The translations under genes were made by a program, and so were the position numbers. Positions 28,384 through 37,406 of a DNA stretch of 64,000 nt are shown piece by piece. Below the pieces are notes generated by a model. It saw nothing but the letters and a program-made list of their open reading frames with translations, ran no database searches and was not told the DNA's origin. How positions within the stretch are numbered: position 1 is the first letter of the stretch; the number at the start of each line of letters is the position of its first letter. Origin of the DNA: Acinetobacter portensis (GTDB lineage: Bacteria > Pseudomonadota > Gammaproteobacteria > Pseudomonadales > Moraxellaceae); the NCBI RefSeq assembly GCF_009372215.1, contig NZ_LWRV01000047.1, positions 1 to 64,000 of the forward strand, read 5' to 3'.

Positions 28384-29307
28384 ATGAATTTCCAACAACT
28401 ACGTATCATACGAGAAACCGTAAGACAAAATTATAATCTTACTGAGGCTTCTGCTGCGTTATACACATCACAATCTGGTGTAAGTAAACACATCAAAGAT
28501 TTAGAAGATGAATTAGGCGTACAACTTTTTATTCGTAAAGGTAAACGCTTACTTGGCTTAACAGAACCCGGTCAATCTTTACTTGGTATCGTAGAACGAA
28601 TGTTGGTAGATGCAGACAATATTAAACGTCTTGCAGATGATTTTAATAGAGTCGATGAAGGTACGCTTACAATTGCGACTACGCATACGCAAGCGCGTTA
28701 TGTATTACCGCCTATTGTGAACAAATTCAAAAAAGAATTTCCTAAAGTTCATTTGATTTTGCAACAAGCAAGCCCTGTTGAAATTACAGAAATGTTACTT
28801 CAAGGCGAAGCAGATATTGGTATTGCAACAGAATCGTTAACAGCGGAAAGTAATCTTGCAAGTGTTCCTTTTTATGAGTGGCAACACAGTATTATTACGC
28901 CACAAGGTCATCCACTGGCAAGCAAAAGCAATATTACAATTCCAGATTTAGCCGAATACCCAATTATCACCTATCACGGTGGTTTTACAGGTCGTTCTAA
29001 AATTGATAAAGCATTTGAAGAGTCAGGCGCAGATTTTGATATTGTGATGTCTGCTCTAGATGCCGATGTTATTAAGACTTATGTTGAACTTGGCATGGGC
29101 GTTGGTATTGTCAACGATGTCGCTTATGACCCAGAGCGCGACCATCGTTTAAAACAAATTCCAACCGATATTTTTGGCGTAAATACAACATGGATTGCCG
29201 TTCGTAAAGGTCATTTACTTCGTGGTTATGGCTATGAATTCATTTCATTATGTTCTGCCGATGCAGACATCAAAGCCCTGAAAAAAATGGCATATCCTGA
29301 AGATTAA
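28384..29307 (+). CDS. cysB: CysB/Cbl-type LysR regulator of sulfur assimilation
   Basis: This 307-residue LysR regulator has an N-terminal winged helix (ALYTSQSGVSKHIKDLEDELG, residues about 24-44) and the effector domain of the CysB/Cbl subfamily (TTHTQARYVLPP, YHGGFTGRSKIDKAF). CysB proteins activate sulfate genes in response to N-acetylserine or adenosine phosphosulfate levels. Its place at the end of the sulfate cluster supports this. Choosing between CysB and Cbl from sequence alone is not safe. Confidence 0.88.
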   Translation: MNFQQLRIIRETVRQNYNLTEASAALYTSQSGVSKHIKDLEDELGVQLFIRKGKRLLGLTEPGQSLLGIVERMLVDADNIKRLADDFNRVDEGTLTIATTHTQARYVLPPIVNKFKKEFPKVHLILQQASPVEITEMLLQGEADIGIATESLTAESNLASVPFYEWQHSIITPQGHPLASKSNITIPDLAEYPIITYHGGFTGRSKIDKAFEESGADFDIVMSALDADVIKTYVELGMGVGIVNDVAYDPERDHRLKQIPTDIFGVNTTWIAVRKGHLLRGYGYEFISLCSADADIKALKKMAYPED

Positions 29308-29325
29308 TAACAAATCTTTAAATAT

Positions 29326-29354
29326 AAAAAAGAGGCGAATTCGCCTCTTTTTTA
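29326..29354. terminator. bidirectional terminator after cysB
   Basis: An almost loopless perfect inverted repeat, AAAAAAGAGGCGAA/TTCGCCTCTTTTTT, lies between cysB and the converging outer-membrane gene. It gives a T run on both strands. Confidence 0.85.
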
Positions 29355-29381
29355 TTATGTTTCAATGATCAAACTTCTAAA

Positions 29382-30113
29382 TTACCAATAGAAATTCACA
29401 CCAACTTTACCCACTGGCATCCAAGCATATTTATCATCATTGGCAATTTTTTGTTGCTCTGCTTTTAAGTCAGCAGCTGCACTGCCACCATTGGCATTAA
29501 TAAATGTACCGTCTGCATCTAAATTCACAGTTGGATTACCTGTGTAATACGCACCAACTTCACCAAATACACCCCAGTTTTTACTAAACTTAGGCGCAAT
29601 ACCCACACCTACATAAGGTGCAATATTGTTTTTATAGTTCATTTGTCCGCGAAGTTCGCCATTGTAACTATAATTCGTACCATTGAGTTTCACATTACCA
29701 TCTTTAGAACGTTGCGATAAATCATAATCGTTATCTAAATAAGCTACACCTGCAGCAAAATATGTTCCTTGAGCCCAACGATTATCGCTTGTACCCCACG
29801 GATGAATTTCTGCATTCAAATAGACATTATTATTGTCCATATCAACATCATATTTAGTGCCGTTTACAGATAAATCATCGCGCCAAGAAATATTGCCACC
29901 GTTATAACCAAGTGACAAACCAACATAAGGACTTGCTGTCCATTGTATTGCACCACCGTAACCCGTTGTACCGACTTCAGCACGAACACCTGTTGGTATT
30001 AATTTATTATGTTCAAAAATATAACCATCTTTAATGACTGCACCGTCTGCCATTGCAGTACCTGCTGCCGTTGTTAGAACTGATGCAAATAAAGCTGTTT
30101 TTAAATATTTCAT
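29382..30113 (-). CDS. outer-membrane beta-barrel protein
   Basis: This 243-residue protein has a signal peptide (cleaved after AMA, about residue 22), alternating amphipathic strands rich in Gly/Tyr/Asn (SPYVGLSLGYNGG, APYVGVGIAPKF, GVFGEVGAYYTG) and a terminal aromatic residue in KVGVNFYW. These features indicate an eight-stranded barrel inserted by BAM. The family resembles small OmpW/OmpX-sized barrels, but I cannot name it. A 20-residue Ala/Asn/Asp-rich insert (about 203-225) probably forms a loop. Confidence 0.78.
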   Translation of the reverse strand: MKYLKTALFASVLTTAAGTAMADGAVIKDGYIFEHNKLIPTGVRAEVGTTGYGGAIQWTASPYVGLSLGYNGGNISWRDDLSVNGTKYDVDMDNNNVYLNAEIHPWGTSDNRWAQGTYFAAGVAYLDNDYDLSQRSKDGNVKLNGTNYSYNGELRGQMNYKNNIAPYVGVGIAPKFSKNWGVFGEVGAYYTGNPTVNLDADGTFINANGGSAAADLKAEQQKIANDDKYAWMPVGKVGVNFYW

Positions 30114-30419
30114 TTAATACTCCATTCAGTGTAATTAAACCTTGAATCGTAATTTTGATTGATAACCAACGAATTTAATATAGATTGAAAATCGCTATTT
30201 TTTAAAGCACATTTTGCTTATTTTTTGTTTTGTTTTACGTGATTTCTATAACGTTTAGTACAATTATGGAGAAATTTAGAATATTAGATCACATTCGGTT
30301 ATATAAGATTAAAAAAATCAAAATATTTTAGAATAAATTCACTGCTAATTCGGTTTTAAGTCATTTTCTTGGTCAATATAGTGTAAAATCTGTGAAAATT
30401 TTTTTCTGGAAGGAAGATC
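30114..30419. other. divergent intergenic region between the outer-membrane gene and dapD
   Basis: About 306 bases of AT-rich DNA that must hold two divergent promoters. No hairpin, repeat or small frame stands out. A GGAAGGA ribosome binding site precedes dapD. Confidence 0.5.
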
Positions 30420-31241
30420 ATGTCTCAGCTTTCAACAATCATTGAACAAGCGTTTGAAGACCGTGCTAATTTCACAGCAGCGGACTGCTCTACTGAAATC
30501 CGTCAAGCAGTTGAAGAAGTTATTGCTGGCTTAGATAACGGCACTTTACGTGTTGCTGAAAAAATTGATGGCGAATGGATTGTTCATCAATGGGTTAAAA
30601 AAGCTGTATTGTTATCATTCAAATTAAATGACAACAAACCAATGGAAGCTGGTGATCTTCGTTTCTATGACAAAGTTGATACTAAGTTTGGCGATTGGAC
30701 TGAAGAACAATTTAAAGCTGCTGGCGTACGTGTAGTACCACCTGCTGTTGCTCGTAAAGGTTCTTTCCAAGCGAAAAACGTTGTATTAATGCCATCTTAC
30801 GTAAACATTGGTGCTTACGTTGATGAAGGTACAATGGTAGATACATGGGCAACTGTTGGTTCATGTGCTCAAATTGGTAAAAACGTTCATTTATCTGGTG
30901 GTGTTGGTATTGGTGGTGTTCTTGAACCACTTCAAGCAAACCCTACTATTATTGAAGATAACTGCTTCATCGGTGCGCGCTCTGAAATTGTTGAAGGCGT
31001 AATTGTTGAAGAAGGTTCTGTAATTTCAATGGGCGTGTTCATTGGTCAATCGACTAAGATTTATGACCGTGCAACTGGCGAAATCCATTACGGCCGTGTA
31101 CCTGCTGGTTCTGTTGTTGTATCTGGTAGCCTTCCATCTAAATGCGGTACTTACAGCCTTTATGCTGCAATTATTGTGAAAAAAGTAGATGCGAAAACTC
31201 GTGCTAAAACGAGCCTAAACGATTTATTACGTGAAGACTAA
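30420..31241 (+). CDS. dapD: 2,3,4,5-tetrahydropyridine-2,6-dicarboxylate N-succinyltransferase
   Basis: DapD transfers succinyl from succinyl-CoA in the lysine/meso-diaminopimelate pathway. The 273-residue protein (E. coli 274) has a helical N-terminus and a left-handed beta-helix of hexapeptide repeats ([20 protein letters not shown] onward). It is monocistronic with a terminator downstream. Confidence 0.96.
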   Translation: MSQLSTIIEQAFEDRANFTAADCSTEIRQAVEEVIAGLDNGTLRVAEKIDGEWIVHQWVKKAVLLSFKLNDNKPMEAGDLRFYDKVDTKFGDWTEEQFKAAGVRVVPPAVARKGSFQAKNVVLMPSYVNIGAYVDEGTMVDTWATVGSCAQIGKNVHLSGGVGIGGVLEPLQANPTIIEDNCFIGARSEIVEGVIVEEGSVISMGVFIGQSTKIYDRATGEIHYGRVPAGSVVVSGSLPSKCGTYSLYAAIIVKKVDAKTRAKTSLNDLLRED

Positions 31242-31283
31242 TATTCTTCATTAAAATGATTGCGGAACTTTAAATGTTCCTCG

Positions 31284-31320
31284 TCTCTACGGTCAGTCAT
31301 GGTCGTAGAGATTTTTGTTT
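31284..31320 (+). terminator. terminator of dapD
   Basis: TCTCTACG (31284-31291) pairs with CGTAGAGA (31304-31311), followed by TTTTTGTTTTT. It ends only about 35 bases before the queE start, so queE probably has its own promoter overlapping this structure. Confidence 0.75.
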
Positions 31321-31354
31321 TTATAGTGTTCCATCTTCCTTGGTTAATTTTGTT

Positions 31355-32065
31355 ATGAGTACTCTCCGATCTTCTGCTATTCCTGTTTCTGATCCGTCTG
31401 CGGGTTTACGCATCACGGAGATTTTTTATTCATTGCAAGGTGAAGCAAATGCAGCAGGCTTACCGACTGTATTTATTCGTCTTACAGGTTGTCCGCTACG
31501 TTGTACATATTGCGATACAACATATTCATTTGAAGGTGGCGAACGTCAATCTTTAGATGACATTATTCAAACAACATTAGATTTTAAAACACCCTATATT
31601 TGCGTAACAGGCGGTGAGCCACTTGCTCAACCCAATGCATTACCACTCATGCAGCGTTTAGCAGATTTAGGTTGTGAAGTTTCTTTAGAAACCAGTGGTG
31701 CTTTAGATGTTTCTAAAGTCGATTCACGTGTATCTAAAGTTTTAGATTTAAAAACGCCAACTTCTGGTGAAGTTGCACGAAATTTGCTTTCTAATTTCGA
31801 TCATTTAACATCTCATGATCAAATCAAATTTGTGATTTGTAACCGTGAAGATTATGAATGGTCTAAACAACAAGTTGAACAGTACAAATTAAATGAAAAA
31901 GTAAGCACGGTTTGGTTCTCTCCTGCGTTTGCAGTGGAAAAAGGTGCGGTTCGTTTACCTCAACTTGCGCGTGATTTAGCACAATGGATTTTAGACGATC
32001 ATCTCCCTGTTCGTTTCCAATTGCAGTTGCACAAACTTCTTTGGAACGATGAAACTGGTCGCTAA
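31355..32065 (+). CDS. queE: 7-carboxy-7-deazaguanine synthase
   Basis: QueE is a radical-SAM enzyme that contracts 6-carboxytetrahydropterin to 7-carboxy-7-deazaguanine in queuosine biosynthesis. The 236-residue product from the chosen ATG carries RLTGCPLRCTYCDTTYSFE (C-x3-C-x2-C cluster) and CVTGGEPLAQ. The ATG at 31355 begins the conserved part of the protein; an upstream in-frame ATG at 31274 would start within the dapD terminator. No clear Shine-Dalgarno precedes the chosen start. queC follows after 44 bases. Confidence 0.92.
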   Translation: MSTLRSSAIPVSDPSAGLRITEIFYSLQGEANAAGLPTVFIRLTGCPLRCTYCDTTYSFEGGERQSLDDIIQTTLDFKTPYICVTGGEPLAQPNALPLMQRLADLGCEVSLETSGALDVSKVDSRVSKVLDLKTPTSGEVARNLLSNFDHLTSHDQIKFVICNREDYEWSKQQVEQYKLNEKVSTVWFSPAFAVEKGAVRLPQLARDLAQWILDDHLPVRFQLQLHKLLWNDETGR

Positions 32066-32109
32066 AGGGTTAATCCACATCTATTTAATGATTTTTTTGG
32101 AGATTTAAT

Positions 32110-32781
32110 ATGCGTTCTCGTGCCATTGTTTTGTTGTCTGGTGGCCTAGACTCAACAACGTGTTTAGCATGGGCTCAAGCTCGTTATGATTGTATTGCAC
32201 TCAGCTTTATGTATGGTCAACGCTCAACGACAGAGTTAGATGCTGCAAAAGCTTTGGCAGAACGCGCAGGTGTTGAGCATCGCACTATTAATATCGACTT
32301 AGGGAATTTAGGTGGTTCTGCCCTTACAGATCACAGCATTTCTGTTCCAGAACAAGAACAAGAAGGCATTCCTGTAACTTATGTACCTGCTCGTAACACC
32401 ATCTTCCTATCTTATGCTTTAGCTGCTGCGGAAGTATTTGGTGCAGAAGCCATTGTTATTGGTATTAACGCTGTCGATTATTCGGGTTACCCAGATTGTC
32501 GCCCAGAATTTATTGATGCTTTTGAAAAGATGGCTCGCCTTGCAACCAAAGTGGGTGTTGAAGGAAAACCGCTTAAATTTGAAACACCGCTTTTGAATTT
32601 ATCTAAAGCAAATATTATTCGCTTAGGTGTAGAGCATGGCGTAGACTATAGTCAAACCGTCTCTTGCTACCAAGCAGATGACCAAGGGCGAGCATGTGGT
32701 TTATGTGATAGCTGCCGTTTACGCAAACAAGGTTTTGTGGAAGCAGGTATTCAAGACCCTACTCGTTATATTCCAGTTTAA
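32110..32781 (+). CDS. queC: 7-cyano-7-deazaguanine synthase
   Basis: QueC converts 7-carboxy-7-deazaguanine to preQ0 using ATP and ammonia. The 223-residue protein has the PP-loop [14 protein letters not shown] and the C-terminal zinc-binding cysteines [17 protein letters not shown]. It forms a two-gene unit with queE. Confidence 0.96.
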   Translation: MRSRAIVLLSGGLDSTTCLAWAQARYDCIALSFMYGQRSTTELDAAKALAERAGVEHRTINIDLGNLGGSALTDHSISVPEQEQEGIPVTYVPARNTIFLSYALAAAEVFGAEAIVIGINAVDYSGYPDCRPEFIDAFEKMARLATKVGVEGKPLKFETPLLNLSKANIIRLGVEHGVDYSQTVSCYQADDQGRACGLCDSCRLRKQGFVEAGIQDPTRYIPV

Positions 32782-32797
32782 GAGGAATTCTGACTTT

Positions 32798-33199
32798 ATG
32801 AAATCAAAAATTATTCTTTCAAGTGTTCTTGCTATTTCTACACTTTTTTCAGCAGCGAGCTTTGCTAATACAGCTGATGCGCAAGCAAAAATGGCAGCAG
32901 CTTATAAAAGCAGCAATGTTAAACAAGGTTTGATTGGTGTTTGTGTAGATGAGCAAACTAAAGCTGGTGCTTTAAAAGCTTTAACAAAAGATGAAGTGAA
33001 TAAACTTTGTAAATGTAATGTTGAATCTCAAGGCCGCATGACAAATTCTCTTCAATGGGAATTACAAAGCGCACGCAATGCAAAAGATGAGAAAAAATAC
33101 GCAACTGCATTACAAAGCTTTGGTAAGTCTGAACAACCTAAAGTTAAAGCTTGCTTAGGTACAGCATTAGAAACAAAACTTGCTAAATTTCAAAAATAA
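32798..33199 (+). CDS. small exported protein of unknown function
   Basis: This 133-residue protein has a clear signal peptide (cleaved after SFA, about residue 22) and a helical mature part with four cysteines (in GVCVDE, LCKCN and KACLG) that could form disulfides. The start at 32798 has AGAGGAA upstream; longer in-frame starts overlap queC without such a site. It begins 16 bases after queC and has its own terminator. No family is recognised; a link to queuosine is not supported. Confidence 0.75.
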   Translation: MKSKIILSSVLAISTLFSAASFANTADAQAKMAAAYKSSNVKQGLIGVCVDEQTKAGALKALTKDEVNKLCKCNVESQGRMTNSLQWELQSARNAKDEKKYATALQSFGKSEQPKVKACLGTALETKLAKFQK

Positions 33200-33212
33200 G
33201 TTTGTTTAATTT

Positions 33213-33239
33213 AAAAAGCCACGTTATGTGGCTTTTTTT
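33213..33239 (+). terminator. terminator after the exported-protein gene
   Basis: AAAAAGCCAC/GTGGCTTTTT with a 4-base loop and a T7 tail, 14 bases after the stop codon. Confidence 0.85.
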
Positions 33240-33348
33240 ATAGCTTTTATAAATCACCTTAAGCTAAAAAATTATCTGAAAAGTCTTATCAATTCTGCGC
33301 TACATTCAGTATGATCTTAGTCATAATTCAGAATTTTAGAGTATTCAT

Positions 33349-33807
33349 ATGTCAGCTCAATTAAGTTTGCTTAATCAAGTTTTTCCTACAACGACGGGCG
33401 AGATCAATTTAAGTGAAGTTCCAACTGAATGGTTAATTGTTTATTTTTACCCTAAAGATTCTACACCTGGTTGTACTACTCAAGCCGTTGGTTTTTCTTG
33501 CTTAAAAGATCAGTTTGATGCTTTAAATACCACTATTTTAGGTATTTCACGTGATTCTGTTAAAGCGCATCAAAACTTTACTGAAAAGCAAAACCTAACG
33601 ATTGATCTAATTAGTGATAAAGAAGAAGTGCTTTGTCAGCATTTTGATGTGATTAAAGAAAAGAATATGTATGGCAAAAAAGTAATGGGCATTGAGCGTT
33701 CTACTTTCATTTTCCATAACGGTCAATTGGTTAAAGAATACCGTAAGGTAAAAGCGGCAGGTCATGCTGAACAAGTTTTAGAAGACTTAAAAGCACTTCA
33801 GGGTTAA
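33349..33807 (+). CDS. thioredoxin-dependent peroxiredoxin (Bcp/PrxQ-like)
   Basis: This 152-residue AhpC/TSA-fold peroxidase reduces hydroperoxides. The peroxidatic cysteine is Cys42 in STPGCTTQAVGF. The partner cysteine five residues on, seen in many Bcp/PrxQ enzymes, is replaced by Val47; another cysteine lies at 51 and one at about 96. The resolving step may therefore use Cys51, the distal cysteine, or an external thiol. It is monocistronic. Confidence 0.88.
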   Translation: MSAQLSLLNQVFPTTTGEINLSEVPTEWLIVYFYPKDSTPGCTTQAVGFSCLKDQFDALNTTILGISRDSVKAHQNFTEKQNLTIDLISDKEEVLCQHFDVIKEKNMYGKKVMGIERSTFIFHNGQLVKEYRKVKAAGHAEQVLEDLKALQG

Positions 33808-33826
33808 TTCCTACCCAAATAAAATG

Positions 33827-33859
33827 ATTCGATAATACTTCCAAAGAGTATTATCGAAT
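33827..33859. terminator. 13-bp hairpin overlapping a stop codon
   Basis: ATTCGATAATACT pairs perfectly with AGTATTATCGAAT across a 7-base loop. It lies between the peroxiredoxin gene and a converging small gene, whose stop codon (33851-33853) is inside the stem. Confidence 0.6.
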
Positions 33860-34183
33860 TTGTACAGAATAGTTGTTGTTATTTTTCCAAGAAATGACTT
33901 TAAAACTTCTATCAATTTTACCTATTTCACGATAATAAAGCACTAGCTCTTCTGGACTCCAATCCCTTCCAACAGAAAACAATGCTTCTAAATCAATCAG
34001 AGTATTAATAATATCAATACAATGACTTTCATCAATTATTTCTAGACTAAAATTCTCATACTCATCTACTTTAAAACCAATTCGTTCTAATTGAATAATC
34101 AACTCTAAATCAAATGTAGTTACAGAAGCTCTATTTCCAGCCAATTCTCTTACAACTATAGATCTATAAAATGGACTATTCAC
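33851..34183 (-). CDS. hypothetical protein
   Basis: The product is 110 residues, acidic, without signal peptide or membrane segment (MNSPFYRSIVVRELAGN...; LIDLEALFSVGRDWSPEEL). No family is recognised. It is AT-rich and sits alone between the peroxiredoxin and argO. The composition looks genuinely coding; the function is unknown. Confidence 0.6.
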   Translation of the reverse strand: MNSPFYRSIVVRELAGNRASVTTFDLELIIQLERIGFKVDEYENFSLEIIDESHCIDIINTLIDLEALFSVGRDWSPEELVLYYREIGKIDRSFKVISWKNNNNYSVQIR

Positions 34184-34202
34184 TTTAGTTTTTATACTCT
34201 CA

Positions 34203-34230
34203 TTTCTTAATAAACTAGCTTATTAAGAAA
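34203..34230 (-). terminator. hairpin at the end of argO
   Basis: TTTCTTAATAA pairs perfectly with TTATTAAGAAA across a 6-base loop. The argO stop codon lies inside the stem. Confidence 0.55.
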
Positions 34231-34822
34231 TCAGGCTATAAGCAATTCCCCACATCAAGAAACCAGCACCTACATCTAAAACTTTCCACGCTCTATAATC
34301 TTTAAATAATGGCTGTAAATATTTCGCACCATAACCCAAGCTGAAAAAGAAAATGAACGAAGCTAAACTTGCACCCACGGCAAAATGAATTTTATCACCC
34401 GTAATTTGTGTAGAAATAGCACCAATTAAAACCACCGTATCTAAATACACATGCGGATTTAACCAAGTAAAAGCCAAACAAATCAGCAAGACTTTAACTA
34501 AACTCGTTTCATCTTTGCCATTCGCTTCTAAGCTTTGTTTCTTTGTCCAAGCTTGATAAAAATGCTGTAAACCATACAAAAATAAAAACATCGCACCTAA
34601 ATATTTGGCAATATCAATCCAAGCTGTATGACTTTGCACAACATGCCCAAAACCAAAAACACCTGCAAAAATCAAAATTGCATCTGACATTGCACAAATT
34701 AAGCAAATCCAAAAAATATGTTCTTGTTTTAAGCCCTGTTTCAAGACAAAAGCATTTTGTGCACCAATTGCAATAATCAGCCCAATACTCACTAAAAAGC
34801 CTTGAAGTACTGTATGTAGCAT
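34223..34822 (-). CDS. argO: LysE/ArgO-family amino-acid exporter
   Basis: This 199-residue inner-membrane protein has about six hydrophobic segments and LysE-superfamily features (IAIGAQNAFVLKQGLKQEH near the start, FTWLNPHVYLDTVVLIGAIS). It should export arginine and/or lysine. The divergent LysR gene is ArgP-like, matching the argP-argO pair of E. coli and the lysG-lysE pair of Corynebacterium. Confidence 0.9.
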   Translation of the reverse strand: MLHTVLQGFLVSIGLIIAIGAQNAFVLKQGLKQEHIFWICLICAMSDAILIFAGVFGFGHVVQSHTAWIDIAKYLGAMFLFLYGLQHFYQAWTKKQSLEANGKDETSLVKVLLICLAFTWLNPHVYLDTVVLIGAISTQITGDKIHFAVGASLASFIFFFSLGYGAKYLQPLFKDYRAWKVLDVGAGFLMWGIAYSLIS

Positions 34823-34929
34823 TTCAAATCACCGTCATTTTAATATGTGGCGAATTATCTCGTAATTTTTTTAAAAATAAGTAATATTAAGAAAATATCA
34901 ATATAACTAAAAAATACTTAGGTTAATTT

Positions 34930-35844
34930 ATGCTTCCACATAAAGCTTGCGAAGCTTTTCTCGCAGTCGCAGAAACGGGTAGTTTTGAACAAGCGGCTAT
35001 TCGCTTACATATCACCGCATCTGCGGTCACATTACGTGTACAAAGCTTAGAAAAAGATTTAGGCAATACATTGATTGTTCGTGAGCGTCCCTGTCGAGTT
35101 ACATCTACAGGTCAATTACTACTTGAACACCTACAACATCAACGTTTGATGGAACAAAATTTATTACAGCAGTTGAAAGGAAAATCGGATACATCTTCAT
35201 TTTTCAAACTTAATATTGCCACCAATGCCGACTCATTAGATACATGGCTACTTCCTACACTACAACCCACACTCATTCGTGAGCGAATTTCACTTCAATT
35301 AAGTATCGATGATCAATCTCAAACACATCAACTTATGGAAACAGGGATCGTAAATGCCTGTATTAGTTCAGAACAAGTGCATTTAAAAGGCTGTGTCACT
35401 CATCACTTAGGAGCAATGCGTTATTTAATGGTTGCTACGCCTGAGTTTAAAAATACATGGTTTCAATACGGTGTAAATCGGGAAAGTTTAAGACGCGCTC
35501 CTGCCGTTATTTTTGGCGATAAAGATCAGCTTCACTCAAATTGTATATTGGAATTATTTGGCTTAAATATGCAAAGCTATCCCTATCATTTTATTCCTGC
35601 TGCTGCATCATTCGCTCAGGCAATTATTCAAGGCTTAGGCTATGGTATGGCGCCAGAAATGCAAATTCGTAAAGAGCTTGAAAGCGGTCAACTCATTCCT
35701 CTCATTCCTGAAGCTCAAACCGATATCCAACTGTATTGGCACCATTGGAAACAGCAGTCCGAACCATTAAAAATATTAACTTCGGTCATTTTAGACCAAA
35801 CAAAACAGTTATTTATTCAAGACACAAAAAAGCCATCAAAATGA
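34930..35844 (+). CDS. argP: LysR regulator ArgP (IciA)-like
   Basis: This 304-residue LysR regulator has its helix-turn-helix at residues about 18-40 (SFEQAAIRLHITASAVTLRVQSL) and an ArgP-like effector domain. ArgP activates the divergent exporter gene when arginine or lysine is abundant. The assignment rests on overall resemblance and on the divergent argO; about 107 bases separate the starts. Confidence 0.87.
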   Translation: MLPHKACEAFLAVAETGSFEQAAIRLHITASAVTLRVQSLEKDLGNTLIVRERPCRVTSTGQLLLEHLQHQRLMEQNLLQQLKGKSDTSSFFKLNIATNADSLDTWLLPTLQPTLIRERISLQLSIDDQSQTHQLMETGIVNACISSEQVHLKGCVTHHLGAMRYLMVATPEFKNTWFQYGVNRESLRRAPAVIFGDKDQLHSNCILELFGLNMQSYPYHFIPAAASFAQAIIQGLGYGMAPEMQIRKELESGQLIPLIPEAQTDIQLYWHHWKQQSEPLKILTSVILDQTKQLFIQDTKKPSK

Positions 35845-35852
35845 TGGCTTCG
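35825..35852. terminator. bidirectional terminator between argP and nadM
   Basis: AAGCCATC (35830-35837) pairs with GATGGCTT (35843-35850); on the minus strand it continues into six T. The argP stop codon lies within the structure. Confidence 0.7.
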
Positions 35853-35868
35853 TTTAAATAATTAATCT

Positions 35869-36441
35869 TTAAAATTCGATATTACTTTTGTCTTGATCTT
35901 TAAATTTTTGCTTTAATTTTTCATAAATTTCAGTTTCTTGAAAATGTTCTAAAAACTTAATTGAACCTTCGGGAAATGCTTCTCGCAAAATTTCACCCCG
36001 ATAATAAGCTTCACGCATTGGTGTTGCAGACATTGCACCTTCTAAACTCTCAAGCTCAACCATCTCCCATTCAGGGAAAAATTTTAAATAGTAAGATGAA
36101 TCATCTTTAAAGTGACCAATTAAACCAACTTTATCTGAATCATTAATGACATCTGCAACTAATGATTTCACTAGTTTTTGCCATTTTTCATCATTATAAA
36201 CATCAATTACATGAACAAATTTAATGCGATTTTGATCTTCTTTGGAAAAGTTAGATAAAATCATGTGTTCACGTTCAGTTGCTAAAAATGGATTTTTAAT
36301 ATTCCGTTCATTTTGCGCAGAACCTAATGCCAAAATAATATTTTGACTATGCTCCAAAGCAATTTGAATGGTTTTCATATGTGCCAAATGAAAAGGCTGA
36401 AACCGACCAATAAAAACGAGATAATCAAATTTATAATTCAT
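35869..36441 (-). CDS. nadM: NadM-type nicotinamide-nucleotide adenylyltransferase
   Basis: This 190-residue nucleotidyltransferase has the (H/T)xxH motif in GRFQPFHLAHM and the C-terminal SATPMREAYYRG (ISxTxxR-type) motif. It should join NMN and ATP to give NAD. It matches the adenylyltransferase half of NadM-Nudix proteins, but the Nudix domain is absent here. It is monocistronic, without nadV next to it. A related adenylyltransferase function cannot be excluded. Confidence 0.82.
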   Translation of the reverse strand: MNYKFDYLVFIGRFQPFHLAHMKTIQIALEHSQNIILALGSAQNERNIKNPFLATEREHMILSNFSKEDQNRIKFVHVIDVYNDEKWQKLVKSLVADVINDSDKVGLIGHFKDDSSYYLKFFPEWEMVELESLEGAMSATPMREAYYRGEILREAFPEGSIKFLEHFQETEIYEKLKQKFKDQDKSNIEF

Positions 36442-36542
36442 AGCAGATCTGACTTTTTATGACTCATGAGTTATGGCGTTGAAATAAATATACGACATAA
36501 TGGGGCATAAAATTAAATTAAGTTTAAAGCAAGGATAGTACG

Positions 36543-37343
36543 ATGACACTTAGTTGTATTCAACAGCCTCATCAACATTTAAATGCCACTTTAGAAAATG
36601 GCGTACTGACTTTAGCCATTAACCGCCCAGAAGCAAAGAATGCTGTTTATGGCGAATTATATTTAAAAATTGCTGAAGCTTTAGATCAAGCAGATTTAGA
36701 CAATACGGTTCGTGTTGTGGTTTTACGTGGTCAAGATGCCGACTTTAGCGCAGGCAATGACATGCAAGACTTTATGAAATTTATTCAATCGCCCTTACAA
36801 GGTAAAGCAGGCGACGCACCTCCATTTGTGGTGTTAAAATCTGCGGCACGTTTTTCAAAACCTTTAATTGCAGCAGTTCGTGGTGTAGCGATTGGCATTG
36901 GCGTGACTATTCTTTTACATGCAGACCTTGTTTATAGCGACAATACTGCCCTATTCCAAATTCCATTTGTAAGCTTAGGTCTGTCACCTGAAGGTGCTTC
37001 CAGTAAATTACTCATTCAACAAGCGGGCTATCATAAAGCCACTGAATTATTGTTTACGGCGCAAAAATTTAATAGTGAAAAAGCGTTAAGTGCAGGCATT
37101 ATCAATAGTATTGAAGATGATGTTTATGCAACAGCTCAGAAACAAGCTCAAACTTTAGCAGCCTTACCACTTGCATCTTTGCGTCAAACTAAAGCATTAA
37201 TGAAACATAACCTAGAAGAAATTGTCGATTGTATTGACCATGAAGCAGAAATTTTCATGCAACGTGTTTCATCACCAGAAATGAAAGAAGCGGTTGCTGC
37301 ATTTATGCAAAAACGTAAGCCTGATTTTTCACAATTTAATTAA
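36543..37343 (+). CDS. enoyl-CoA hydratase/isomerase family protein
   Basis: A 266-residue crotonase-fold protein. The oxyanion-hole segments are visible as DFSAGNDMQDF (residues about 67-77) and AAVRGVAIGIGVTIL (about 112-126). The typical hydratase glutamates are not obvious at both positions, so isomerase or other crotonase activity is possible. It is followed after 63 bases by a nitroreductase. Confidence 0.83.
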   Translation: MTLSCIQQPHQHLNATLENGVLTLAINRPEAKNAVYGELYLKIAEALDQADLDNTVRVVVLRGQDADFSAGNDMQDFMKFIQSPLQGKAGDAPPFVVLKSAARFSKPLIAAVRGVAIGIGVTILLHADLVYSDNTALFQIPFVSLGLSPEGASSKLLIQQAGYHKATELLFTAQKFNSEKALSAGIINSIEDDVYATAQKQAQTLAALPLASLRQTKALMKHNLEEIVDCIDHEAEIFMQRVSSPEMKEAVAAFMQKRKPDFSQFN

Positions 37344-37406
37344 TCTTTTAATGCACCAAAGGTTTATGCTTGAGGTGCATTTTCATTTCTGAGATTTTAA
37401 AATCTT

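Noticed and set aside
31261..31355. preQ1 riboswitch upstream of queE
   Set aside because: The leader forms only the dapD terminator hairpin; the compact preQ1 aptamer with its A-rich tail is not present.
32678..32797. Upstream start for the exported protein inside queC
   Set aside because: The signal peptide begins at the ATG at 32798, which has its own ribosome binding site.
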